Shown piece after piece: positions 51,108 to 62,915 of a stretch of 64,000 nucleotides of DNA; within the stretch, counting starts at the first letter, position 1; every line of letters begins with the position of its first letter. The position numbers and the translations under genes are program-made. Where the stretch lies: assembly GCF_018138715.1 (NCBI RefSeq), contig NZ_JAGSHX010000006.1:2480001-2544000 (forward strand), read 5' to 3'. Source of the DNA: Streptomyces asiaticus (GTDB lineage Bacteria > Actinomycetota > Actinomycetes > Streptomycetales > Streptomycetaceae). A model generated the notes under the pieces. The model had not been told where the DNA came from and did not search any database. It saw only the letters and a program-made list of their open reading frames with translations.

Positions 51108-52598
51108 ATGAACCCTGCCGCGTCCGGAGGCCGCCGCCCGCGTATCGGCATCGGCGGAATGCACATCGAGTCCAGCACCTTCAGCCCGCACCGCGCGGTC
51201 TACGGCGACTTCCGGGTCACCCGCGGCGCCGAGCTGCTGGACCGCTACGCCTGGACCCGGCCGGACGGCGAGCTGGCCGGGCGCGCCGAGTGGGTGCCCC
51301 TGCTCCACGCGGTCTCGCTCCCCGGCGGCCCGGTCGAGCGCGGGACCTACGACCGGATCAAGGGCGAGCTGATCGAACGGCTGCGGCGGGCCGGTCCGCT
51401 CGACGGGCTGGTGTACGACATCCACGGCGCGATGAGCGTCGTGGGCCTGGAGGACGCCGAGGGCGACCTGACCGAGGCCGTACGGGAGGCGATCGGGCCC
51501 GACGCGCTGATCTCCGCTGCCATGGACCTCCACGGCAATGTCTCCCGCCGCTTCGCGGGCCGGCTCGATCTGATCACCGCCCACCGGCTCGCCCCGCACG
51601 AGGACGCCTGGGAGACCCGCGAGCGCGCCGCCCGCAAGCTGGTGGAGCGCCTGGCCTCCGGCCGGGGCCGCCCGCATCTGGCCTGGGTGCAGATCCCGGT
51701 GCTGCTGCCCGGTGAGCGCACCAGCACCCGTCTGGAGCCCGCCAGGTCGCTGTACGGACGGCTGGCCGCCGTGGAGGCGATGCACGGCGTCGTGGACGCG
51801 GCGATCTGGGTGGGCTACGCCTGGGCCGACGAGCCGCGCTGCCGGGCGGCCGTGGTGGTGACCGGCGACGACCCCGTGCTCGCGGTCGAGCAGACCCGCT
51901 CCCTAGCCCGCGAGTACTGGGAGATGCGCCGCGACTTCGCCTTCGTCGGCCCCACCGGGGGCGCCGACGAGTGCATCGCCGAGGCCGTCGCCTCCTCCGC
52001 CCGCCCCTTCCTGATCAGCGACTCCGGCGACAATCCCACCGCCGGGGGCGCCGGGGACCTCGCCTATATGCTCGGGCGGCTGCTGGCCAACGAGGAGCTG
52101 GCCGCCGGCCGCGCCTCCGCCCTGCACCCCGGGATCACCGATCCGGCGGCGGTGGCGGAGTGCTTCGCCGCCGGGCCGGGCGCGACGGTCCGGCTGTCCG
52201 TCGGTGGCGGGATCAGCCGGGGGACGGCGGACCACGCCGCGCCCTGCGAGCTGACCGGCGAGGTGGTCGCCCTGCGCCGGGGCGACCCGGTCGGCGGGGA
52301 TCTCGCGGCGGTGCGGCGCGGGGGCGTCACGGCGATCCTGGTCAGCCGCCGCAAGCCGTTCCACACCCTGGCCGACTTCGGTGAGCTGGATCCGCGCGGC
52401 TATGACCTCGTCGTCGTCAAGATCGGCTATCTGGAGCCGGAGCTGTATGCCCTGGCGGCGGACTGGCGGCTCGCGCTCACCCCCGGTGGGGTGGACCAGG
52501 ATCTGGCGCGCCTGGGCCATCGGCGCCTCGTGCGGCCGCTGTATCCCTTCGACGACGAGGGGTTCGAGGTGCCGCGTCTGGAGCCGATGCTGCTCTAG
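51108..52598 (+). CDS. M81-family (MlrC-type) metallopeptidase
   Basis: 496-residue protein of the microcystinase C (MlrC) family, zinc-dependent. Landmarks: GIGGMHIESSTFSP at 15-28 with His and Glu, LVYDIHGAMSV near 103, ISAAMDLHGNVS near 135, ITAHRLAPHEDAWE near 152, and the C-terminal-domain signature ISDSGDNPTAGGAGD. The ATG at 51108 (MNPAASGG) was chosen; the long frame extends upstream across the divergent promoter. The native substrate in Streptomyces is unknown, probably a small peptide or amide. Confidence 0.82.
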   Translation: MNPAASGGRRPRIGIGGMHIESSTFSPHRAVYGDFRVTRGAELLDRYAWTRPDGELAGRAEWVPLLHAVSLPGGPVERGTYDRIKGELIERLRRAGPLDGLVYDIHGAMSVVGLEDAEGDLTEAVREAIGPDALISAAMDLHGNVSRRFAGRLDLITAHRLAPHEDAWETRERAARKLVERLASGRGRPHLAWVQIPVLLPGERTSTRLEPARSLYGRLAAVEAMHGVVDAAIWVGYAWADEPRCRAAVVVTGDDPVLAVEQTRSLAREYWEMRRDFAFVGPTGGADECIAEAVASSARPFLISDSGDNPTAGGAGDLAYMLGRLLANEELAAGRASALHPGITDPAAVAECFAAGPGATVRLSVGGGISRGTADHAAPCELTGEVVALRRGDPVGGDLAAVRRGGVTAILVSRRKPFHTLADFGELDPRGYDLVVVKIGYLEPELYALAADWRLALTPGGVDQDLARLGHRRLVRPLYPFDDEGFEVPRLEPMLL

Positions 52599-53276
52599 GG
52601 GTGTCGGGGCGCTCTGGGGGTCCAGCCTGCTCCGGGGTTCCAGGCTGCTCTGGGGTTCCAGGCTGCGCTGGGGGTGTCCGGCGGGTCTTGGCGCCTGCGG
52701 CGGGCTGCTCCCCTCCCCGCCCCTTCCCGCAACCGGGGCTCCGCCCCGGACCCCGGCCGGACGCCCCGGATGCGCGCGGGCGTCCGCCCGTCACCCGCCG
52801 CACCGACGTGCCGATGCGATCGCCCGTGCAGGCGACACGCCCCCACCTCACAGACGGCACGATCAGCGCCCCAACCAAACACCCCGGATACGCACGGGCA
52901 CCCACCGATCCACCCACCGCACCGGCACGCCAACCACGATCAACCCACCAATGCGGGCCCCCACGCCCCCGCCCACCACCTCACAGACGGCACGATCAGC
53001 GCCCCAACCAAACACCCCGGATACGCACGGGCACCCGCCGGTCCACCCACCAATGCGGGCCCCCACGCCCCCGCCGCGGCCAGCCCCGCCCTGCGGACGC
53101 CGTGGCCCCCTGCCCACCGGCCAGCCACTCGCCCACCGCGTCACAGGCGGCGCGGTCGGCGCAGGCGGCGCTGGGCCGGTGAGTTGGCCGCGGCGACAGT
53201 CCGCTCCTCGCACCCCGGGGTCCAGGGGCGGAGCCCCTGACACGCGGCGGAGCCGCATATCGATGCGGGCGCATAC
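52599..53276. repeat. Repeat-rich non-coding stretch after the MlrC-like gene
   Basis: No gene; frames here are artefacts of low complexity. Contents in order: three copies of an 18-bp unit (52611-52664); a 75-bp direct repeat (52844-52918 and 52977-53051, two mismatches, period 133); a 25-bp direct repeat (52949-52973 and 53051-53075); an inverted repeat CAGGGGCGGAGCCCCTG (53223-53239); and a CACGCGGCGGAGCCGCA element (53241-53257) also found at 62832. Confidence 0.7.
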
Positions 53277-53316
53277 GACGGCGGCGGGGTGCGCTTTCGC
53301 GCGCCCCGCCGCCGTC
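53277..53316 (-). terminator. gatB terminator
   Basis: An 18-bp stem (GACGGCGGCGGGG-TGCGC with its complement, one G-U) and a 4-base loop, 24 bases after the gatB stop. A very strong hairpin, no T-tract. Confidence 0.7.
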
Positions 53317-53340
53317 ACACAGAGGCGAACGCCGAGCGGA

Positions 53341-54846
53341 TCAGCCCTCGACGCCCAGCTTCTCCAGGATCAGCTCGCGCACCCGCGCCGCGTCCGCCTG
53401 GCCGCGCGTGGCCTTCATGACCGCGCCGACCAGCGCACCCGCCGCCGCGACCTTGCCGCCGCGGATCTTGTCGGCGATGGCCGCGTTGGCCGCGATCGCC
53501 TCGTCCACGGCGGTGCCCAGCGCACCCTCGTCCGAGACGACCTTCAGCCCGCGCTTGGTGACGACCTCGTCCGGACCGCCCTCGCCCGCGAGGACGCCCT
53601 CGATGGTCTGGCGGGCCAGCTTGTCGTTGAGCGAACCCTCCTTGACCAGCGCGCACACCCGGGCCACCTGCGCCGGGGTGATCGGCAGCTCCGCGAGCTC
53701 CACCCCGTCCTCGTTGGCACGGCGGGCCAGCTCGCCCATCCACCACTTACGGGCCTGGTCGGCCGGGGCACCCTCGTCCATCGTGGCCGTGATCAGGTCG
53801 ATCGCGCCCGCGTTGAGCACCGACTGCATCTCGTGCCGGGACAGGCCCCACTCCTCGCGCAGCCGGTTGCGGCGCACCCGCGGCAGCTCCGGAAGCCCGC
53901 CGCGCAGCTCCTCCACCCATGTCCGGGCGGGGGCGACCGGCACCAGGTCGGGCTCGGGGAAGTAGCGGTAGTCCTCCGCCTCCTCCTTGACCCGGCCGGA
54001 GGTCGTGGAGCCGTCCTCCTCGTGGAAGTGGCGGGTCTCCTGGATGATCGTGCCGCCGTCGTTCAGCACCGCGGCATGGCGCTGGATCTCGAAGCGGACC
54101 GCGCGCTCGACCGACCGCAGCGAGTTGACGTTCTTGGTCTCGGAGCGGGTGCCGAACTTGTCGGCGCCCTGCGGGCGCAGCGACAGGTTCACATCGCAGC
54201 GCATCTGGCCCATCTCCATGCGCGCCTCGGAGACCCCGAGCGACTTGATGAGCTCGCGCAGCTCGGTCACATACGCCTTGGCGACCTCCGGGGCCCTCTC
54301 CCCGGCGCCGACGATCGGCTTGGTGACGATCTCGATCAGCGGGATCCCGGCCCGGTTGTAGTCCAGGAGGGAGTGCTGGGCGCCGTGGATACGGCCGGTC
54401 GCGCCACCCACATGGGTGGACTTGCCGGTGTCCTCCTCCATATGGGCGCGCTCGATCTCGACGCGGAAGACCTCACCGTCGACGTCGACGTCCAGATAGC
54501 CGTTGAAGGCGATCGGCTCGTCGTACTGCGACGTCTGGAAGTTCTTCGGCATGTCCGGATAGAAGTAGTTCTTCCGGGCGAAACGGCACCATTCGGCGAT
54601 CTCGCAGTTGAGCGCGAGTCCGATCTTGATGGCCGACTCGACGCCGGTCGCGTTGACCACCGGGAGCGAGCCGGGCAGGCCGAGGCAGGTGGGGCAGGTC
54701 TGCGTGTTGGGCTCGGCGCCCAGCGCCGTGGAGCACCCGCAGAACATCTTGGTCTTGGTGCCGAGCTCGACATGCACCTCGAGCCCCATCACGGGGTCGT
54801 AGGTGGCGAGGGCGTCCTCGTACGACACCAGTTCAGTGACGGTCAC
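53341..54846 (-). CDS. gatB: Asp-tRNA(Asn)/Glu-tRNA(Gln) amidotransferase subunit B
   Basis: 501-residue kinase/tRNA-binding subunit of GatCAB, which activates and amidates Glu-tRNA(Gln) (and Asp-tRNA(Asn)). Landmarks: [30 protein letters not shown] split near 20-50 with zinc-binding Cys, [45 protein letters not shown], and a C-terminal YqeY-like tail ending [10 protein letters not shown]. Operon order gatC-gatA-small gene-gatB. Confidence 0.95.
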   Translation of the reverse strand: MTVTELVSYEDALATYDPVMGLEVHVELGTKTKMFCGCSTALGAEPNTQTCPTCLGLPGSLPVVNATGVESAIKIGLALNCEIAEWCRFARKNYFYPDMPKNFQTSQYDEPIAFNGYLDVDVDGEVFRVEIERAHMEEDTGKSTHVGGATGRIHGAQHSLLDYNRAGIPLIEIVTKPIVGAGERAPEVAKAYVTELRELIKSLGVSEARMEMGQMRCDVNLSLRPQGADKFGTRSETKNVNSLRSVERAVRFEIQRHAAVLNDGGTIIQETRHFHEEDGSTTSGRVKEEAEDYRYFPEPDLVPVAPARTWVEELRGGLPELPRVRRNRLREEWGLSRHEMQSVLNAGAIDLITATMDEGAPADQARKWWMGELARRANEDGVELAELPITPAQVARVCALVKEGSLNDKLARQTIEGVLAGEGGPDEVVTKRGLKVVSDEGALGTAVDEAIAANAAIADKIRGGKVAAAGALVGAVMKATRGQADAARVRELILEKLGVEG

Positions 54847-54860
54847 GGAAAACTAACCTC

Positions 54861-55100
54861 TCAGTCCGCGAGGACGTCGTCGTCGCCCATGCGCTTGAGC
54901 TCGCGGATGAGCAGGGCGACGCCGGTGACGATGGCGGCGGCCGAGACCACCGCGTCGGCCAGCTGCAGCTTGTCGTTCTCGAATCGGGCCTTCTTGGCCT
55001 GCTTCGCCACACTGACCGCGCCGAACAGCGAGGTCGCGATGGACAGGTAGGTGCCGGGCCTGGACTTCTTGAAGCCCTTCGCCTTCTTGATCGCACTCAT
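54861..55100 (-). CDS. Small membrane protein between gatA and gatB
   Basis: 79 residues, [16 protein letters not shown] with a basic N-terminus, an amphipathic stretch, one clear membrane helix ([19 protein letters not shown] at about 50-68) and an acidic end. Its ATG overlaps the gatA stop (ATGA) and GAGGAGG lies nine bases upstream, so it is translated with gatA. No known function; recalled as conserved at this position in Streptomyces. Confidence 0.75.
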   Translation of the reverse strand: MSAIKKAKGFKKSRPGTYLSIATSLFGAVSVAKQAKKARFENDKLQLADAVVSAAAIVTGVALLIRELKRMGDDDVLAD

Positions 55101-56599
55101 AGTGACGGTGCCTCCTCGATCAGCGGGTGGCCCCACTTGTCGATGAGCGCGGCCTCGACCGCGGCACCGACCTTGTAGAGCCGGTCGTCGGCCATGGCGG
55201 GGGCGATGATCTGCAGTCCGACCGGCAGACCGTCCTCCGGCGCCAGACCGCAGGGCAGTGACATGGCCGCGTTCCCCGCGAGGTTGGTGGGAATCGTGCA
55301 GAGGTCGGCCAGATACATCGCCATCGGGTCGTCGGCGCGCTCGCCGATCGGGAAGGCGGTGGTCGGGGTGGTCGGCGAGATCAGCACGTCGACCCGCTCG
55401 AACGCCTTCTCGAAGTCACGCTTGATCAGCGTGCGGACCTTCTGCGCGGAGCCGTAGTACGCGTCGTAGTAGCCGGAGCTGAGCGCGTAGGTGCCGAGCA
55501 TGATCCGGCGCTTGACCTCGGCGCCGAAGCCCTCCGCGCGGGTGAGCGCGGTGACGTCCTCGGCGGACTTGGTGCCGTCGTCGCCCACCCGCAGGCCGTA
55601 GCGCATGGCGTCGAAGCGGGCCAGGTTGGACGAGCACTCGGACGGCGCGATCAGGTAGTACGCGGCCAGCGCCTTGTCGAAGGACGGGCAGGAGATCTCC
55701 TCGATCTCGGCGCCCAGCTCCCGCAGCAGCTCCACCGACTCGTGGAAGCGCTGCATGACGCCGGCCTGGTAGCCCTCGCCCGCGAACTCCTTGACGACGC
55801 CGATGCGCATGCCCCGCACGCTTCCGTTGCGGGCGGCCTCGACGACGGCCGGGACCGGCTCGTCGATGGAGGTCGAGTCCATCGGGTCGTGCCCGGCGAT
55901 GACCTCGTGCAGCAGCGCCGCGTCCAGCACGGTGCGGGCGCAGGGGCCGCCCTGGTCGAGCGAGGACGAGAACGCCACCATGCCGTAGCGGGATACCCCG
56001 CCGTACGTCGGCTTGACCCCGACCGTGCCGGTGACGGCGGCGGGCTGGCGGATCGAGCCGCCGGTGTCGGTGCCGATGGCGAGCGGGGCCTGGAACGAGG
56101 CCAGCGAGGCGGACGAGCCGCCGCCGGAGCCGCCGGGGACCCGGGTGAGGTCCCAGGGGTTGCCGGTGGGGCCGAAGGCGCTGTTCTCGGTCGAGGACCC
56201 CATGGCGAACTCGTCCATGTTGGTCTTGCCGAGGACGATCACGTCCGCGTCCCGCAGCCGCTGGGTGACGGTCGCGTCGTACGGCGGGATCCAGCCGTCG
56301 AGGATCTTGGAACCGACCGTGGTCGGGATCCCCTTGGTGGTGAAGATGTCCTTGAGCGCGAGCGGGACACCGGCCAGCGGGCCCAGCTCCTCGCCGCGCT
56401 CCCGCTTCGCGTCGACGGCGCGCGCCTGGGCGAGCGCCCCCTCGCGGTCCACGTGCAGGAAGGCGTGCACCTTCTCGTCGACGGCCTCGATACGGGCCAG
56501 GTGCGCCTCGGTCACCTCGACGGCGGTGACCTCGCCGGAGGCGATCCTGGCGGCGATCTCGGCCGCGGTGAGCCTGGTCAGGTCGGTCACGGTGGTCAC
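55097..56599 (-). CDS. gatA: Asp-tRNA(Asn)/Glu-tRNA(Gln) amidotransferase subunit A
   Basis: 500-residue amidase-signature subunit that releases ammonia from glutamine. The Ser-cisSer-Lys triad is visible: Lys in [13 protein letters not shown] near 80, cis-Ser in [13 protein letters not shown] near 155, nucleophile Ser in [14 protein letters not shown] near 178. The GTG start overlaps the gatC stop by four bases; the stop overlaps the small gene. Same operon as gatB and gatC. Confidence 0.95.
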   Translation of the reverse strand: MTTVTDLTRLTAAEIAARIASGEVTAVEVTEAHLARIEAVDEKVHAFLHVDREGALAQARAVDAKRERGEELGPLAGVPLALKDIFTTKGIPTTVGSKILDGWIPPYDATVTQRLRDADVIVLGKTNMDEFAMGSSTENSAFGPTGNPWDLTRVPGGSGGGSSASLASFQAPLAIGTDTGGSIRQPAAVTGTVGVKPTYGGVSRYGMVAFSSSLDQGGPCARTVLDAALLHEVIAGHDPMDSTSIDEPVPAVVEAARNGSVRGMRIGVVKEFAGEGYQAGVMQRFHESVELLRELGAEIEEISCPSFDKALAAYYLIAPSECSSNLARFDAMRYGLRVGDDGTKSAEDVTALTRAEGFGAEVKRRIMLGTYALSSGYYDAYYGSAQKVRTLIKRDFEKAFERVDVLISPTTPTTAFPIGERADDPMAMYLADLCTIPTNLAGNAAMSLPCGLAPEDGLPVGLQIIAPAMADDRLYKVGAAVEAALIDKWGHPLIEEAPSL

Positions 56600-56892
56600 T
56601 CCTCCCCCAGGATCTGCGGCACCTTGAAACGCTGCTGCTCCTGGGCCGGGGCGCAGGCCAGGGCCTGCTGCGGGGTCAGGGACGGACGGACCTCGTCCGG
56701 GCGCATGACGTTGGTCAGCGGCAGCGGGTGGGAGGTCGGCGGAACGTCTTGGTCGGCGACCTCGGAGACGCGGGCGACCGCGCCGATGATGTCGTCGAGC
56801 TGTCCGGCGAAGTGGTCTAGCTCTTCGGCCTTCAGCTCCAGACGCGCCAGCCGGGCGAGGTGGGCGACCTCCTCGCGCGTGATGCCAGGCAT
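56596..56892 (-). CDS. gatC: Asp-tRNA(Asn)/Glu-tRNA(Gln) amidotransferase subunit C
   Basis: 98-residue chaperone-like subunit that wraps around GatA and GatB. Landmarks: [20 protein letters not shown] at the start, [14 protein letters not shown], and the conserved LRPDEV-like [12 protein letters not shown] near 65. The ATG at 56892 gives normal length; the frame opens 21 codons earlier. First gene of the gat operon. Confidence 0.93.
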   Translation of the reverse strand: MPGITREEVAHLARLARLELKAEELDHFAGQLDDIIGAVARVSEVADQDVPPTSHPLPLTNVMRPDEVRPSLTPQQALACAPAQEQQRFKVPQILGEE

Positions 56893-56998
56893 GCAGCGAT
56901 CCTCAGGGTGTGTGTGGAGTGTTTCGGCCCCAATCCTATGGCTCCCCGCACGCACAGCGCGAAAGGCTTTGGCGCACCATCGTTGTGGGCAATCGTTG

Positions 56999-57020
56999 CT
57001 CCCTCAGCTAACGCTGGGAG
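56999..57020. repeat. Interspersed hairpin repeat upstream of gatC
   Basis: CTCCCTCAGCTAACGCTGGGAG and the following GGTGCCCCC fit a short palindromic repeat I recall in many Streptomyces intergenic regions. Its own function is unknown. Confidence 0.4.
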
Positions 57021-57099
57021 GTGCCCCCTGGCGGAACGGGTGGGCACAACGCCACCCACCGGCCCGCACCCGGCAACGAAACGCCAAGGGGCAGCGCCC

Positions 57100-59205
57100 T
57101 CACGTCACCGGCTGATCCGCGTCCTCGTCCGCGGAAGCGTCTTCGTTCGACGGCTCCGCCGTCTCGCGGTGCCAGCCGCCCTCACCCCGCGCCCGCAGCC
57201 ACGCCGTCATCTCCTCCGGCGGCATCGCCGCGGCCACCAGCCAGCCCTGGACCGCGTCGCAGCCCAGATCCCGCAGCCGCTCCCAGGTCTCGTCGTCCTC
57301 GACGCCCTCCGCGACCACGAGCAGGCCCAGCGAGTGGGCGAGGTCGACCGTACAGCGGACGATCTCCGCGTCCTCGTTGTCCACGGCCAGCCGGGCCACG
57401 AAGGAACGGTCGATCTTGAGCTCGCTCACCGGCAGCCGCCGCAGATGGACCAGGGACGAATACCCCGTCCCGAAGTCGTCGAGCGACATCTTCACCCCGT
57501 GCCCGGTGAGCCCGGCCAGCGTGTCGGCGGCCCGCTGCGGGTCCTCCAGCAGGACGTGCTCGGTTATCTCCAGCTGAAGGGCGCCCGCCGGGACCCCGTG
57601 CCGGGCCAGCCGCCCGGCGACCGCGCCCGCGAAGCCGGGGGTGTGGACATCGCGCGGCGAGACGTTGACGGCGACGGGCACCTCGAGGCCGTCGGCGCGC
57701 CATCGCGCGACCTGGCCCAGGGCCGTCTCCAGGACATACTCGGTCAGCCGGGGCATCAGCCCGGAGCTCTCGGCCATGGAGATGAACTCGTCCGGCGGCA
57801 CCTTGCCCCGGTCCGGGTGCACCCAGCGCACCAGGGCCTCCAGGCCCGCCACATGGCCGTCGAAGCCGACCTTGGGCTGGTAGTGCAGCTCGACGTCGCC
57901 CGCGTCCAGGGCGCGCCGCAGATCGCCGAGCAGACCGAGCCGGTCGGGGGTGTTGCCGTCCCGCCGCGCCTCGTACAGCTCGACTCCGCTGCGGTCCCGC
58001 TTGGCCTGGTACATCGCGACGTCGGCGCGGCGCAGCAGCCCCTCGGCGTCCAGGGCGTGGTCGGGGTAGACGGCGACGCCCGCGCTGGCCTCGAGCACCA
58101 GGGTCAGCCCGTCCAGGTCGAGCGGGGAGCCGAGGTCGCCGACGAGGACGCGGGCGCTGCGCTGGGCGCTGGTGAGCGAGTCGGTGGTGGGCAGCAGCAC
58201 CGCGAACTCGTCGCCGCCGAGCCGGGCCACCTCCGCCCCGCGCGGCAGGGCGAGCCGCAGCCGCTCGGCGATCTGGAGCAGCAGCCGGTCCCCGGCCAGA
58301 TGGCCCAGGGTGTCGTTGACCGAACGGAAGCGGTCGAGGTCCAGCAGCACCAGCGCGGTGCGGGTACCGGCCCGCTCGGCCTCGTCCAGCGCGGTCCAGG
58401 TGCGCTCCAGCAGCCACTGGCGGTTGGGCAGCCCGGTGAGCGGGTCGCGCAGCTGCTCCTCGGCGCGGACCCGGGCGATCCACAGCGTGGAGTCCAGGGC
58501 GACCAGCGGCACCGCGAACAGCGGGAGCAGCAGCGGGGTGTCCCCGGCGACGACCACGATGAGGGGGGCGATGCCGAGGAGCGCGATGCCGACGAGGACC
58601 TGCCGGAAGAGGGCGGTGCGGGCGACGGTGGGCAGTCCGGCGCCGGGCGGGGCGAGGGAGCACCACAGCAGGGCGCGGGTCACCGCGAGATAGACGAAGG
58701 CGGCCAGGGCCGTCTGGGGAATGGCGGACACATGCCAGGTGTCGGTGCGCCAGGGGTGTTCGACGGAGGGGGTGGTGCCGAAGGCGGCGAGGGTGAGGGC
58801 GGCCGCACCGACCCCCAGGATGTCGACCGCGCCGTGCAGGGCGGCCTGCCGCCATCGGTGCCGCCGGGCGGCACCGACCAGGACGACCACGGCGAGGCTG
58901 ACCAGCACGGCCGGAATCCAGCCGTAGAGCAGCAGCGCCGCCAGGGTTAACGCGGCCCCGGAACCGGTGCCGCCCCACCAGCGGTCACGGCCGAGGGCGA
59001 CCAGATGGCCGACGATGATTCCGGTGAGCACGGCGAGCGACCAGCCCACGGTCCCATCGGGAAAGAGCGCATTGCCCGCGTCGAGCACTCGGAACACTCC
59101 GATACCGAGTGCGAAAGCCGCCATGGCGACCGCAGCGGCCGGCAGCGCGGGCAGCACGGCCCGGCGCAGCCGCGACGCCGGGGCGGCGCTTTCGGTCGGT
59201 TTCAT
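57100..59205 (-). CDS. rmdB: Membrane GGDEF-EAL bifunctional c-di-GMP protein, RmdB type
   Basis: 701 residues: six or more N-terminal membrane helices (about 15-270), a GGDEF domain with RLGGDEFAVLLP near 328-339 and an EAL domain with an intact GLEALVRW (Glu near 456), SLDDFGTGYSSL, ELKIDRSFV and VVAEGVED. Both active sites look functional, so it may make and degrade c-di-GMP; in S. venezuelae and S. coelicolor RmdB is mainly a phosphodiesterase. The ATG at 59205 (MKPTESAA) with GAGAGGGA upstream was chosen; the frame is open upstream. Confidence 0.87.
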   Translation of the reverse strand: MKPTESAAPASRLRRAVLPALPAAAVAMAAFALGIGVFRVLDAGNALFPDGTVGWSLAVLTGIIVGHLVALGRDRWWGGTGSGAALTLAALLLYGWIPAVLVSLAVVVLVGAARRHRWRQAALHGAVDILGVGAAALTLAAFGTTPSVEHPWRTDTWHVSAIPQTALAAFVYLAVTRALLWCSLAPPGAGLPTVARTALFRQVLVGIALLGIAPLIVVVAGDTPLLLPLFAVPLVALDSTLWIARVRAEEQLRDPLTGLPNRQWLLERTWTALDEAERAGTRTALVLLDLDRFRSVNDTLGHLAGDRLLLQIAERLRLALPRGAEVARLGGDEFAVLLPTTDSLTSAQRSARVLVGDLGSPLDLDGLTLVLEASAGVAVYPDHALDAEGLLRRADVAMYQAKRDRSGVELYEARRDGNTPDRLGLLGDLRRALDAGDVELHYQPKVGFDGHVAGLEALVRWVHPDRGKVPPDEFISMAESSGLMPRLTEYVLETALGQVARWRADGLEVPVAVNVSPRDVHTPGFAGAVAGRLARHGVPAGALQLEITEHVLLEDPQRAADTLAGLTGHGVKMSLDDFGTGYSSLVHLRRLPVSELKIDRSFVARLAVDNEDAEIVRCTVDLAHSLGLLVVAEGVEDDETWERLRDLGCDAVQGWLVAAAMPPEEMTAWLRARGEGGWHRETAEPSNEDASADEDADQPVT

Positions 59206-59508
59206 ACCCGTCCCTCTCACAGCCGGCGGTGCCAGCGCCACGGCGGGCGCACACCTCAACAGTAGGCGGCAGAAGGGGAAGACGGGCGGCGATCGGCGAC
59301 GGTTCCCCGAATGCCGCCCGACGATCCATGACCTTCTGCTATGCGCTGTAAGGGTGATGCCCGCCGGCTGTACCCGGGAAGTGCTCCCAGTCGTAATCCG
59401 GCCAGGTTTGGACCCATTGAGCGGACAAGATGGCCGGAGCACTGCGCCGGATGGGTGGAGCGGCTACTCCAGCGGCTACTCCAACCGCCGCTCCACCGGC
59501 CGTCCGTG
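59206..59508. other. Intergenic region between ligA and rmdB
   Basis: No gene or clear promoter in 303 bases. Immediately downstream of the ligA stop a 12-bp unit (AGCGGCTACTCC) is repeated twice in tandem (59459-59482). It presumably holds the rmdB promoter. Confidence 0.45.
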
Positions 59509-61746
<2,238 letters not shown>

Positions 61747-62763
61747 TTACTCAGGGTTGTCCGCGAGCGATCTCGCCGCCCGGACGCAGTGGGCCAGCGC
61801 GGCGCGGGCGTACCCGGGCGATGCGCCCGCGAGCCCGCACGACGGGGTGATCACCACCGACTCCGCGAGAGTCGCCGGTGCCAGCCCCAGCCTGCGCCAC
61901 AGCGTCCTGACACCCCCGACGCTACCGGCAGGGTCCGACAATGGGGTGTCCGTGCCGGGTACCGCGCCGATGAGGAGTGCCGTACCGCCTTCCACGGCTT
62001 CCCCGATCGCCTCCTCCTCACCCTCCGTGAGCAGCGACAGGTCGAAGGAGATCCCCGCGACGCCCGCGCGCCGCAGCAGCCCGAACGGCACGGCCGGCGC
62101 GCACGAGTGCACCACCACCGGCCCCTCGGCCGCCTCCACCAGGGTCCGCAGCGCGCCCTCGACCACGCCCCGGTCCACGGCGGCGTGGGTGCGGTAGCCG
62201 CTGGCCGTACGGACGCTCCCGCGCAGCACCGACGTCAGCGACGGCTCGTCGAGCTGGAGCACCACCTCGGCGCCCGGCACCCGGCGGCGCACCTCCGCCA
62301 GATGGGCGCGCACGCCCTCGGCGAGCGAGGCCGTGAGGTCCCGGCAGGCGCCCGGATCGCTCAGCGCGGCCTCGCCACCGCGCAGTTCGAGGGCGGCGGC
62401 CAGGGTCCAGGGCCCCACGGCCGACACCTTGAGCGCGCCCTGGTGCCCCTGGGTGAACTCCTCCAGCGCGTCCAGGTCCTCGCCCAGCCAGGAGCGGGCC
62501 CGGCGGGTGTCCCGGCCCGGCCGGTCGCTGATCCGCCAGCCGCTGGGCTCGACATGCGCGTACAGCTCGGCCAGCATCCCGGCGGTGCGTCCGATCATGT
62601 CCGCGCCGGGCCCGCGCGCGGGCAGCTCCGGAAGGTACGGCAGGGCCTCCAGCGAGCCGGTGACGGTCTTCGCGGCCTCCCGCGCGTCGCCGCCCGGCAT
62701 CGACCCGACGCCGCTGGCGGCCCCGGGGGGCCATGGGTGGTGGGTGGTGGTCTTGTCGCTCAC
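61747..62763 (-). CDS. Cobalamin-independent methionine synthase-like protein (core MetE)
   Basis: 338 residues, equal to the C-terminal catalytic domain of MetE alone. The thiolate-activating zinc ligands of MetE are matched by VVHSCAP (His and Cys near 217-219) and ITPSCGLAG (Cys near 312). The N-terminal folate-binding half is absent. Other residues: VLQLDEPSL near 180. It presumably methylates homocysteine or a related thiol; the methyl donor is unknown. The GTG at 62763 (VSDKTTTHHP) was chosen over a longer open frame. In an operon with ligA. Confidence 0.78.
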   Translation of the reverse strand: MSDKTTTHHPWPPGAASGVGSMPGGDAREAAKTVTGSLEALPYLPELPARGPGADMIGRTAGMLAELYAHVEPSGWRISDRPGRDTRRARSWLGEDLDALEEFTQGHQGALKVSAVGPWTLAAALELRGGEAALSDPGACRDLTASLAEGVRAHLAEVRRRVPGAEVVLQLDEPSLTSVLRGSVRTASGYRTHAAVDRGVVEGALRTLVEAAEGPVVVHSCAPAVPFGLLRRAGVAGISFDLSLLTEGEEEAIGEAVEGGTALLIGAVPGTDTPLSDPAGSVGGVRTLWRRLGLAPATLAESVVITPSCGLAGASPGYARAALAHCVRAARSLADNPE

Positions 62764-62831
62764 GTAAGCGCTCCGCTGAAAGCGTTGATATGCCGTCGGT
62801 CGTCTGCGGCAACATTGTGGCTGATCGCGCC

Positions 62832-62848
62832 CACGCGGCGGAGCCGCA
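62832..62848. repeat. Second copy of the CACGCGGCGGAGCCGCA element
   Basis: Exact copy of the 17-mer at 53241-53257, followed in both by a similar ATCGA stretch. A dispersed non-coding repeat, sited between the SDR and methionine synthase genes. Confidence 0.6.
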
Positions 62849-62915
62849 CATCGACACAGTCCCGCGCCCCTGCGGGCGCACCCGAACCGCAGCCGACCGC
62901 CGCTGTCGAGATGGC

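Noticed and set aside
52674..53318. Several overlapping frames in the repeat region
   Set aside because: Translations are Pro/Arg/His low-complexity and differ in every frame because the DNA is repetitive and C-rich; no ribosome binding site or homologous motif.
59206..59442. N-terminal extension of RmdB to 59442
   Set aside because: Residues before MKPTES lack conserved character and cross the intergenic region; the ATG at 59205 has a good ribosome binding site.
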